Of a DNA stretch of 32,764 nt, positions 22,935 to 32,764 are shown piece by piece (positions within the stretch are counted from its first letter, which is position 1; the number at the start of each line of letters is the position of its first letter). Source of the DNA: Ettlia oleoabundans (taxonomy: Eukaryota > Chlorophyta > Chlorophyceae > Chlamydomonadales). The stretch covers positions 1 through 32,764 of the forward strand of contig JAAMXP010002236.1 in assembly GCA_019693395.1 (NCBI GenBank). The letters run 5' to 3'. Below the pieces are notes generated by a model, which saw nothing but the letters and a program-made list of their open reading frames with translations, had not been told where the DNA came from and searched no databases. The position numbers and the translations under genes are program-made.

Positions 22935-23633
22935 GCTGATGGCCTGTGCGGCCTGCAAAATCTGTCATGCATCTTCTGCATTATGTCTAGCACCTTGTCA
23001 CTCACATACGACATGCACAGCGCTGCAAGTATGTGTCTCCTCCCTTTCCCTCTTTGATGAGCAAGTGTGGGCCCAGTCCTCCAATACGCCGACCCCAGAG
23101 CAAAAATTGTGACAAATAGTGTCGATTGATTGACTGTTGACATCAGAGGATGAGATATGCGCTTGGCAATGGCCAGAGGCCTGAAAGAGCTAGCATCCTC
23201 CTTTTGGTGTCGAGTGGCAGAACAAGGTGCAGCTCTGGGACGTTGATGGTGACGACCAATGGTCGTGTCCATCAATGACGGGCCGCGTGCTGATCAGGGT
23301 TCGGACTTGCATACCATGTGCCATATGCTTCACTTACATCAGCAAAGTGTATCAGACATTCACAGCAGGTATGCTTGGGTTATCACTCAAGAGCATGTGA
23401 ATATATAAAATATAACAAACATGATAACAAGCAAGGTCAGCCAATACCGCACAAGATTTTATTACTACCTTACAGCAAAACCTATCTTTGGGGTCAAAAT
23501 CAGACACAAAGAAGCGTGCAACTGACATAAAGACAGTAAAATAAATAATCTATCAGCCGGCATGTACTTGACGTGGCTCGGCGCGTATCACCAAGGGCCC
23601 ACACGATCCATCAGAGCTGTGTTAGCTCCTGTG
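22935..23633. other. Convergent intergenic region, CotH and START-like genes
   Basis: The two 3' ends face each other here. A minus-strand TGTAA at 23470-23474 serves the right-hand gene. I found no plus-strand TGTAA for CotH. The stretch around 23395-23475 is A/T-rich compared with its surroundings. No conserved gene is visible. Confidence 0.5.
23470..23474 (-). terminator. TGTAA poly(A) signal of the START-like gene
   Basis: The plus strand reads TTACA, giving TGTAA on the minus strand 160 bases downstream of the stop at 23634, in an A/T-rich stretch. Confidence 0.5.
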
Positions 23634-26600
23634 CTAGTCTTTCACCACTGCGCGGCTACAGGCGGTGAAGCAGGAGAAGCGCGGGCGGCTGACAGGTGCC
23701 CGCAGCCTGTGTTCTGTTCGTTCCATACTGGCCATGGCAGCCATTGCAGCCATGTTGCTGGGGCGCCGTTGCAACACCTTGCGGGGGGACATGCCGGCCG
23801 ATGCATGATTTGACTGCCGCTGGTGCACAGTCACATGCGCGTCTATGGCTGCTGCAGCAATACGCTGGGCCTCCGCCGCTGCTGCAGCGTCCAGAGACAG
23901 AGCCTTTGCTTGCCGCTGCATTTGCCCCATGGTGTAGCCTGCCTGTGCTCCTGCTGCTGCCGCATGCAACGATGGCATCTGTGCCTGCTCAGAAAGCTGC
24001 ATCGGCGCAATTTTTGCTGCGTGACTGGCTGTGCTACTGTCTATGCTGCCACCCTCGCAGATGTCAGTTGTGCTTTTGGCCCGAGCTGGCCGTGCAAACA
24101 GGTCCCCCCAACTCATGCCCACATACCGCATTGAGGTGCCTGCTGCTGCCAGGCCAGTGCCTGCTGCAACCACCGCACGCACAGGCGCCTTGGCTACTGC
24201 CCGCGATCCTGACACCAGGCGCTTCTGAACCTCGGCGGCTACCCGGGACAGCGACTGAGCACGAGCCGGAGACACTGGCTTTTCGTTGGCCTCGTCGTCG
24301 TGGTGGCTGCTGCTGGCTTCTGCGCCACTGCTGCTGTGGTGCACCACGCTGCTGTAGGTGCTGTGGGTATGGCGGTGTGGTGGGGCATGGCGGTGGCCTG
24401 AGTGCTGCCGCGTGCCTTCGTCATGAGGGTCAGCGTTGGCGTCCGGTACTACACGCAGCCAGCCATTGCCTGCACTTGCAGCGGCGAACAGCAGTGGTGC
24501 AGCTACAGACAGAATGCCAATGCAACAGGTGCTGTCCTGCGGCAGCTTACATGATCCACAGGCGCGACATGTAGATTGGAGCACACTACAAACATACGTT
24601 AATCGTCAGTGCTGGCTTACTCCAGCACAAAAGTCAGCAACAACACTCACAGCACCCACTAGTTGAAGCCATTCCCCACACTCACGCATGAGAAACAGAG
24701 CCACCAGGATGGAGGTTGAGTAGTATCCAGTGCGCAACATCTCCTCTGCAGCTCGGACAGCACGGGCCACTACGCCGCCACCTCCAGCCTGACCACCCTC
24801 CTCCTCCTCCTGCTCCTCTGCCACCCCCACCGTGTCCCAGTAGTTCTCCCACTCCCCATAGTCGCGATTGAAGCGGCGCCAGTAGCGGCGGGACATGGGC
24901 TGCTGCTGTGCCGATGCCCCGTCCTCAGCGGTGGTGGGTGTGTCGGTGCTGGTGGCGCTGCAGCTGCTCAGCCCGCGCCTGTGATGAGCGCTGCGCGCCA
25001 GCAAAGAAGCCGCCTCTTCAAGCTCTTCCGCAGGAGCACTGCCCTCTGCCTTGGAGCCAGATGGCATGCCGGCCATGTCACCCAGCCGGCTGCTGACAGC
25101 ACTGCAGGGCCCGTCGCCTCGCAGACACTCCCGCGCATCGTAATAGACTGTGGCACTGGGGCCAGAGAGAGCCACATGCATGCCGGGGCGCCCAGTGCCC
25201 AGCAGCTCAGCTGCACCCACAGGCTCCACCTCGGCCAGCTGCTGCTCTTGATGCCGCTCCCCGGGCTGCACCGCACCCTGCAGCTCACCAACTGCTGCCC
25301 CTGCCTTTTCTGCTGGCTCTTGCATCCCACCTACTCCCTGCTGCTGCTGCTGCTGGTGCCACTTATGCAGGCGCAGCCGGTCAGCGGGGTTGTCGTTGCT
25401 TGCCTCTGATGACCCCGGGACTGGACATAGCGAGCTGATGGGGGTGGCACTGCCATCTGCCGGCAGCACCTCCTGCACCCAAGTCACACACGTATAAGCC
25501 AAAGAATACCACTAGAGGGCACCGCAGAAATAGAATGCAGGCCAGAAGCAGGCAATGCAAAAGTCTTTCCTACATTTTTGAGGGTTGCTACTATTCCCGT
25601 CCAAGGCCCTCCCAAGCAGCAAGCTGCCGCCAAACACCCCACCAGCCAGCAAGAAGCCCAGCAGGAGGCAGCAGAACCCCAGCCTGGTATGCACCTTAAG
25701 TATTTGAACCACTTCCTGCCGGATCCACTGCACCTCGCACCCCACTGGCGGTCGCCCCAGCAGCAGCTGCCGCCCGTCTCCCGACCGCAGCGCCTCCTCG
25801 CGGAACAGTTGCCACCGCCGCACAATCTCAGGCAGCTTCTTGTATGTCTGAAAACGGCAAGTACATTACAAGAAGACGTGCTGGATGCATCTGGCCGCTG
25901 GATGTCTGCATTTGAACAAATAGGACCGGCCCCCACAGTGTGTGCCCCAAACCACAATCATGCACAAACAAGCGACTGCCATGCCGGCTGAGGCCCCTGC
26001 TGCCAGTCCGTTCTTGCTCACATTCTGCAGGCTGTCCTTGACGATGCCCTCCACGATGCGCCCCAAGCCAAACATGCGCACGCGGATGTGTCCCTCCAGC
26101 ACCTGCAGCCCAGAAGGCAGCACTGGAAGTATTGACCCAGCCATGTGCAATTAAACCGCATAATACCTGCAACAACATGAGCTTTGTTCTACCGCTTTAC
26201 GCTTTTGCTGCGATGCCTGCTGAGTGGTGCCATGGCTTGTTCCCATACTTCTATGCCCGCCGAGCCTGCTCAATACTGTTTGAGCACCCCAACCCACCTG
26301 TCTGCAGCTCTGCCCACCCTCCAGCTCCTCTATGGTGAGCGTCATGCGTACATCAAGCTTGTCCCCTAGGAAAGGGCTCTCGGTGCGCACAAAAATTTTG
26401 TAGGGCGGCGATGCAATGTGTGCAGGGTTGTACCTGCGCAAAACACATTGGAGCAAGCCTGGCAATGTTCGAGGCCCTTGCCTAGCAAAAGCAGTAGGCA
26501 GCACACAGCACAGCAACAATGGCAAGCAACAAGCCTCGATACGCCTGCCTTGCACTCACTCGATGATGTCATGAAATTCCAGCTGGCTGGAGTTTAGCTG

Positions 26601-27674
26601 GTTGGCCACTCCTTTGGGCACCTGCAGGGGTAGGCAGGGTTTTACCCATTAAGGAACAGGCGAGGAACAAGCATGCACCACTTCAGCCGGCAACCGCAAC
26701 AAGCTGCAGCCAGCACTGGCGCTGCCACATACCCAGCTGCCAAACTCGGGCTTGGTAATCATGCGCACGTAAGAAGACGTGCCCTCTCGCCATCTGCTCA
26801 ATGGACAGGGTGAGCAGGGCACTGAGGTAAATTGGGATGGAAGAGCCAGCAACATCTTGCGTAACTTAGTGGTTTGGCCGCAGGAGAGGAGAAAAGGGCC
26901 CCCGTTCCTGTTCAGACTTAGCTTCACTCACAGTTCTTTGAACTCCAGCTGGCCAATCTTCAGCACCTGAACCAGAGGGCACATATGGCACACTTTGCAC
27001 CTATTGAATGGTGGGTGGTGATGTTGACATCACCAGCCGGCAGCGGAAGCGCCTGCACATACCTTGCTTAGTAGGCTCCTGAACGCGGCAGAGTCTTTTT
27101 CCAAAAAGTAGGTGTGGGCTGGTGCCGGCAGCACAGCCTCCACTCTGAACGGCGGAGCCATGTGCGCCTGCGGCCGCGGCCCGGCTTGCAGAGCAGAAGG
27201 GCTGCTAATCCGCTTCTCCTCTACCTGTGATCAGCTGCCTGCCATGCAAGCCAAGACAAAGCGGCACGCTTCAACCTTTTTCGAGACAGTGGACTCGGCA
27301 CTAAAGCGTCAGTCCGGGCCAGACTTGACCTGCCCCTGTTGCAAAATTTTCTGAAGAGTTGTGCGCAGCGCAATAGGTGGACAGCCACACCAAAGTGCTT
27401 CGACTTTAGGTGACACATTTTGGGACGCTCACCGGGGAACTGATGCAGAAGGACATGCAAGGATGCCTGCCGAAACCACGCAAAATGCCGGGGGGGATCC
27501 AATAGCATGCCACACTCAAACCCACCCGTGCAACTCGAGGCGACAATCTGTGACGATGCACATGCACCGTGCTCAGCACACCTGAGAGCGCTCAATCTCG
27601 TGCAACAACTTCTCCTCAAAACACTCAGTCAATGTGTCATGACAACACCCTCCCCCGAAACTGACCTGCTGGAA
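23634..27674 (-). CDS. Membrane-anchored protein with a possible START/VASt-like lipid-binding domain
   Basis: Minus-strand exons: about 27674 or 27665 to 27582, 27224-27063, 26966-26932, 26793-26733, 26621-26560, 26433-26298, 26102-26022, 25847 to about 25600 (donor unresolved), 25472-24651 and 24536-23634. The first six to seven exons encode a compact domain: PAPAHTYFLEKDSAAFRSLL, LWREGTSSYVRMITKPE, HDIIEYNPAH, YKIFVRTESPFLGDKLDVRM, then GHIRVRMFGLGRIVEGIVKD. The spacing of W, R and the C-terminal helix resembles VASt/DUF2505 START-like folds, but I recognise it only by pattern. A hydrophobic span (LGFCCLLLGFLLAGGVFGG) follows. A long Gln/Glu/Gly-rich linker leads to two further hydrophobic stretches near ILVALFLM and IGILSVAAPLLFAA, and a Ser/Ala-rich basic tail. 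The layout suggests lipid transfer or sensing at a membrane; this is inference. No start codon was found in the first exon, so a 5' exon is missing. Confidence 0.66.
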
Positions 27675-27948
27675 CTGTTTTTAAGTGGGAGATGCACGGC
27701 AATTCGGCATGTGCAATCCACCTGGGTACAACATAGCAAAAATGTTACAAACCTAATGTGAAAGCTACATGTAAGTATGAGAACTACAAGCATTGCATTG
27801 CACTGCAAGGGGAGGTGTCTTGCGAGGCAGCTGCAAGTATTGATACAGCATGAAAGCGTGGCAAGCAGGAGATGTCAGCATGGCAGGCGAGGCAAAAGCA
27901 TGGGTACATGTGCATGCGTGGAAGCTCAGGGCTAACTGCGCGCAGGAC
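27675..27948. other. Short gap: RING gene 3' UTR and START-like gene 5' region
   Basis: Both flanking genes are on the minus strand. A minus-strand TGTAA at 27745-27749 probably ends the RING transcript. That leaves under 100 bases for the promoter and first exon of the START-like gene unless they overlap the RING gene's 3' UTR. Confidence 0.45.
27745..27749 (-). terminator. TGTAA poly(A) signal of the RING gene
   Basis: TTACA on the plus strand gives TGTAA on the minus strand, 200 bases after the RING gene stop at 27949. Confidence 0.5.
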
Positions 27949-30795
27949 CTACACGAACAGGCGCTGCCGCCGAGCTATTTCTTTCCTACACATGGGGCAG
28001 CGCTTGAGCCGGCGGGAGCAGCGCCTACACATGCACACGTGGCCACACGGTACAACCACCACCTGCACTGGCCTGCACATGCACACAGTGCAGTCAACCA
28101 TGGCAAGTGGCCCTTCGGGTGTAAGCCTGGGGTACTGCTGCTTTTGCGGCTCCGCAATGTCGTTCCCACATGGAGCGGCAACAGCAGCTGAGTCCTCCGC
28201 TGCTGGCGGTGGCGGTGACGGCGGCGAACCCATCTCTGCATCGCTCCCCGCCGCTCTCACATGCTGCTGTGCTGTTGATATAACTGGGGAGTTATGCCTG
28301 TCATGCCCGCTGCCAGCCTCCCCTGCCTCCTCCAATGTTTCACCAACTGCCGCACCAGCCTCAGCAGGGGCTCCGCGGGCTGGCGCTGCACCTGGCTGCT
28401 GACCCTCCGCCTCTGCCACTGCAGTTTCCAGCCGCTGTATAGCTCGTGTCACGCGCCGCTCCACCTCGTCCGCCTCCGCCTCATCCTCGCAGTCTGCACA
28501 AAACTTGTGGCAACATGCATATTGGCTTCTAAGCAACACTTGCACCGAGTCCTGGACGGTGGCCCACACTATTGGAGCTTTGACGCAGCCCATCCAATCG
28601 TGAGCCTTAATGGTACCAGTTTTGCCAATGCAGCACAGCCCCGCGCTAGCCGATTTGCGCCGCCTTGCCTGTGGTGTCTGAGGATCCCACACTTCCAGCA
28701 TCGTCGGCATCTAGCCGAATCAGCAGTGGCTGCCGCTCATCGCCATTGTCATCCTCGCTGCCTGCTGCACATGCATGCGTAGGCAGGCAGCCAAGGTAAA
28801 CACACACCGCGTGCACGGCCAGCACTTCCAAAATCATGCATGAAGACATGGTTGAACTTGTGATGTTTTCTTGTTGTTTATTGTTTGCGAATTCACAAAG
28901 GTAAGGGGATGTGTGGACAGGCAATCGGCAGGCGTACCGGGTGTGTTTGGGGCCAACCCCAGTGCCTGCAGCGCATAGCCAGCGACGATGATGAAGATGC
29001 CGGCCAATGCGCTTGAGCTTAGCACAATTAGAGCGATGGCCCAGGGTGGGATGCCCTTACTGTTGCGGGCCGGCTGCGGCATGGGGGGCACCAGCGGCGG
29101 AAACATGCATGTCAAACAACTTGTGGTGGCAAATTGGTTGGAACCATTGACACTTCGAGACCAGTGATAAACACCGATCGCCGCCAGGATTCAGCAATCA
29201 GCACCAAATTTAAGCTTTTAGGGTAAGCATTTCTGGCCTACACACAATGCCGCTGCGCCTTCCCGCACACCTGTCCGCAATCAGCGCCTGCCCAGCCTTC
29301 AAAACATTGGCAGTTATGTAGGTTGCATACGCCATGGTTTGAACACGCGTTGAGGTCATCGCACTCACTCATGGGGTGCACAGTGCCAGATAAGCAAACA
29401 TTGCAGCACTGCGCGGGGCCCACTGGCACCACATGGCCCAGGGGCGACAGCCTGCAGAGCGTGCAGTAGGATCTGAAACTGTCAACACCAACGCAACATG
29501 CTGTCAGCTGCAGCGGATGAGGTGCACTGATGCCGTGGCTTCCTTCCATCCATTACATTTACCGGCCAATCTGCACGTGGGCAAGGCGTTATGCCCAAAC
29601 CGGCGGCCTCATGCCCTCCCGTGGCCATCCCGCTTCCCCTGTAATGTAGACTCGCACCTTCAACTTTGTGACCCTCACCTGGAGAACACATAACCTAGAA
29701 GCAACTCGTCTGTGTTTGTGCCGCCACAATTGATCGGGAAGTCGGGATCGGGGCTGTCGTGGCAGCCGCAGCGCTCCAGCTCCCACACATCACCACTACT
29801 GAGCAGCAGAGCAGGGGTGCAGCATTGCACTGTATTTATTGGATAAAATGTATCTGCAGCAGGAGGTGAGCGGCACAAAGGGATTGAGAAACACTGGGAT
29901 GAGGGACCAGGCTGCATATCCCCACCATGAGAGATGTCGCGGGATTATGGTAGCTCATCAATTTCGCCGCTGCACTGCCTACAATGTGCCCCCAGCCTGC
30001 CCTATCATTAATTTATGATCCATTTGTGCGTGTTTAACTAGTTGCTGCTGCGCATACCTTCCCAACACTCCTCTTCATCGCAATTCCCGCTTGCACCAAC
30101 GCCACCACTTGGCACCCACCTGGCGTGGTAAAGACTTTGACCGCCGAACTGTAGCCCGAAACAAAGCTGCCAGCGCTTGTCTCACATCGCGTGCTTAATG
30201 AGCGATCGGTGGAGGCGTGGCACCCCAAAGAAATGATTCCTACAGGCACCTCGCTGCTAGGGATGCGGCCGCTAGGATCAGGGGGAAGCTCATCGGGCAA
30301 GCACGGGCGGCAGCAGATGGCATGGGAGAGGGGCACGTAGCCGCCGCCCACTACCCATTGACCCTGTCGCTCCCAGCTGCTGATGAACCAGCCCTCCTTG
30401 TCGCAGCTCAGCCCGCTGGGCGCGCCAGTGGCCCGCTCGCACTCGCAAAGCCGCAGCTGGATCCGGGTGCTGTCGCCTGTGCGCAAGGCATGGCGGTGGG
30501 AGAGCAGTGACCTAGCTGTGGGATTCTCACTATCCTTGGCAACCTGACGGGGCTACAGCGAGGTGTGTGCACGTGGGCGCAGGCACATAAGCAGCACTGG
30601 GCCGGGCCAGTAGGACGGCGCACCATAAGCCACCGCAGTGTCGTTTCTTGAAGGCGGCAGCCTCAGCGTGTTGGGGCTAGGTAAAACCACGGTGGTACCG
30701 TCGAGCTCGACCCTGCGCCCCCAGACTGCGCTCAAGAATAACAGCAAGGGCGAGACCGCCGGCCACCAAAATAAGTGCTGTCTGCTGCCCGCCAT
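27949..30795 (-). CDS. EGF-like / single-span membrane / RING-finger protein (putative E3 ligase)
   Basis: Exons 30795-30573, 30476-30120, 29853-29679, 29472-29271, 29073-28938, 28761-28669 and 28493-27949 give about 576 residues with all phases consistent. A signal peptide ([10 protein letters not shown], residues 1-26) leads into a Cys-rich ectodomain of about 300 residues with many CC and CxC pairs. It ends in an EGF-like module ([20 protein letters not shown]...GWAGADCG, about 290-318). A hydrophobic span follows at about residues 331-355. The cytosolic part has an acidic stretch, a short helical segment ([16 protein letters not shown]) and a disordered Ala/Pro-rich linker. A C-terminal RING starts near residue 530: [21 protein letters not shown], of the MUL1/XIAP type. 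RING domains recruit E2 enzymes for ubiquitin transfer; ligand and substrate are unknown. The start is the ATG at 30795, since nothing upstream in frame is an ATG. One intron uses a GC donor at 28668. Confidence 0.86.
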
Positions 30796-31086
30796 TGCAG
30801 CCAAGGTGTGTCACAGTCTCTGCCGGATCAGGCGGAGCAGGCCTCGCCCGGGGGCCCTTCGGGAGCAAAGCCGAAGTGTGCTTGTCCACAGGCTGGCAAT
30901 GACCTTTCGCTACTGCTTTTGACTAGTGACATTTGCGTTTGTCTGACTATGTCATACATGCATCTGTTTGCGCGCCACATGCGCGCCTATCTGGGCCTAG
31001 CTGGGGTACCAAGGTGGCCAGGTCAGCCAAGTTCTTCTCTCTCCCTTCTACCGCCATTGTTTCAACGCCGTTAAGGCCAGTGCAAA
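30796..31086. promoter_or_regulatory. Divergent promoter: RING gene and PEX5
   Basis: Only 291 bases separate two start codons pointing apart, so both genes must share this stretch for promoters and 5' UTRs. I see no TATA box close to either start. Pyrimidine-rich sequence (TTCTCTCTCCC) lies 40-50 bases before the PEX5 ATG. Confidence 0.55.
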
Positions 31087-32764
31087 ATGTCGGGACTTCG
31101 GGATCTGGTGACAGGGGCGGATGGTTGTTCTGCTGGCGAAGGGGCGGGTCCCAGCAACGCCGCGGCCAGCTTTGCCGACACCCTGCTGGGCAGGCGGACA
31201 AAGCAGCAGGCTCAACTGCAGGAAGTAAGCCACCCTCGACGCATCAGGGCTGTGCAGAAGAGTGCTGTATGGCGTTGGGTCCGCCGCTGCGGCACGAGCA
31301 CGCACACTCGCCACGGTGCTTTCCGCACCGCTGCCGAACTGTTGCCCTCACTCCTGCCCCTCTCTTCAGCTACCTGGAATTCATGCGGCAGGACCATCGG
31401 TGACTGTCCCCTTTCGCCCGCCCACGGCGGCCCAGGCGGCAGAGGCGGCGCTGCACAGCGAGCTTCCACCGGTGCCCGGCTTGACGCCCCTCACAGCAGC
31501 ACAGGCAGATGTGGATGCATTTTTACAGGGTCTGCCGCCACAGGCCGGCCTCCACCCTGTAGAACATGCAGATTTTGACACCATCTATGCACAGCAGCCA
31601 TTGCGATCCGTGCCGGGCGGCTCAATGCTGCCTTTGCCGGTGGAGGGGCGGGCTGCCGCAGCACCCCTCTTCCAGGTGCGTTGCTGCCCTGTGTGCCGCA
31701 GTAATGCAGTCATTCTCTGCCTTTTCACCGTTAGTCAGGAAAGCGCAATGCGCTGCTGGCCTGACAACAGGCGCAGGAGGGTACATAGTGTCATGCCCTG
31801 CTGCGTGCCTGTAGGCCTTCCTGGATAGCAGCAAGGCCTGTGCACCTTTTAGGGTGCCGCCTGCGGTATCCCCAGCAGGCTTAGCACTCAGTGTGCCAGA
31901 CCAACTGCGCGTGCGTGACCGCAGCACCATCATGGCTCGCCAGCTGTTTGCGGAGCAGGGCGCTGCATTCGCAGACGAGCAAGTGGAGCGCCTGCTCGCC
32001 TCCCTTAACATCAACACCAGGGAGCTGCCAGCAAGTGGCCTCGATCAAATGGCAGATTGGGACCACATTTTCAATGCAGCTGGCCCACGCCTGGCAGAGC
32101 CCTCTGCAGCTAGCGAGCACGCGGCTTCGGCGGTCATGGTGGCGCAGCATGCACAGCAGCAGCAGTGGGAGCAGGAGTTTGAGAGGCTACGCCTAGGCCA
32201 GCAGGGGCCTAGCAGCAGCGCCGCCGCTTGGGCATCAGAGTATGAGCAGCAGCAGCTGCAGCCAGCGGGGTGGGCAAAGGAGTTTGCAGCAGGAGGGGAG
32301 GCAGAGGCAGACAGCACAAGTTGGGTGAACGAGTTTCGTGACATGGCGGGGGCTGGCAGCGCCATGCGGCAGCAAGCAGCAGGGGATGCACTGGAACAAA
32401 CAAAGAAGCTGGCAGAAACTCTGGCAGGTACAGTAGGGATGGCAGGCAGCGGTGAGGGCTGTTGGGTGGTCGCTGCTTTAGGGGTTGGCCTGGTTCTGTT
32501 TCAAGGCAAAGGCGCTGGAGCCTCCTGAAACGCTGTCTTCTTCCCCATGCCTCATCGCTTGCCTGATGCACTGTCGCATTGGTGCAGCCAGCAACAACCC
32601 CAAGATTCAGAACAGCAAGTTCCTGCAGTTCATAAGCAAGATGAGCCGCGGCGAGCTAATCATGGAGGACAACCAGGTAGGGTGTGACTGCGTTTTGTTG
32701 TGAGACTTGAGGAGCCGGTTGTGGTTTGGTTAGATGGGCACGTGGCCACAAGCCGCCGCCGCCG
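31087..32764 (+). CDS. PEX5: Peroxisomal import receptor PEX5, N-terminal half (3' end missing)
   Basis: Exons 31087-31224, 31370-31675, 31815-32427 and 32588-32676 encode about 382 residues. The window ends in the following intron, so the PTS1-binding TPR repeats are not visible. The N-terminus SGLRDLVTGADGC resembles plant PEX5, with a Cys (residue 14) at the position used for monoubiquitination and receptor recycling. Residues of about 172-215 (DQLRVRDRSTIMARQLFAEQ and QVERLLASLNI) match the PEX7-binding box of long PEX5 forms, so PTS2 import through PEX5-PEX7 is likely. Five WxxxF/Y motifs for PEX14/PEX13 start at W230, W266, W287, W301 and W318. The last exon seen carries the family-typical QNSKFLQFISKMSRGEL. 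CAG runs encode short Gln tracts. PEX5 cycles between cytosol and peroxisome membrane. Confidence 0.95.

Noticed and set aside
23696..24574. Long plus-strand open frame of 292 codons
   Set aside because: It is antisense to the Ser/Ala-rich last exon of the minus-strand gene; its Cys/Leu/Pro-rich composition is what the reverse strand of such an exon gives.
24981..25409. Plus-strand open frame of 142 codons
   Set aside because: Antisense shadow of the low-complexity linker exon 25472-24651.

Overview
The window is eukaryotic nuclear DNA, most probably from a green alga of the Trebouxiophyceae or a close relative. The genes are cut by many short introns that end in CAG. TGTAA, the usual chlorophyte poly(A) signal, lies just downstream of several stop codons. 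The proteins look plant- or algal-like: a PEX5 starting with the plant-type RDLVTG segment, a plant-type proteasome beta1, and an At4g24160-type hydrolase. The lineage is my inference. No rRNA, tRNA, CRISPR array or transposon was seen.

Layout. (1) 1-1625, minus: CGI-58/ABHD5-like alpha/beta hydrolase, C-terminus outside the window. (2) 3044-6726, minus: Golgi-type GT31 glycosyltransferase. (3) 7655-9248, minus: coiled-coil protein of unknown function, divergent from (4) 9855-11158, plus: 20S proteasome beta1. (5) 11280-12545, plus: bacterial-type MogA. (6) 12846-15860, plus: 12-exon MFS transporter. (7) 16050-22934, plus: secreted CotH-type kinase with a lamin-tail domain at each end, about 25 exons. 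(8) 23634-about 27674, minus: membrane-anchored protein with a possible START/VASt-like domain. (9) 27949-30795, minus: signal peptide, Cys-rich/EGF ectodomain, one membrane span and a C-terminal RING finger. (10) 31087 to the window end, plus: the N-terminal half of PEX5.

Exon models were built by hand by joining conserved protein segments at phase-compatible splice sites. Where exon lengths are given, the phases add up. The genes form no obvious pathway. They are ordinary compact algal neighbours with two divergent promoters (9249-9854 and 30796-31086).

The most unusual signals are: many GC-AG introns (eight candidates among roughly eighty placed introns); a secreted eukaryotic CotH kinase with both family aspartates; an EGF-TM-RING protein; and a MogA that resembles bacterial MogA rather than plant Cnx1G.
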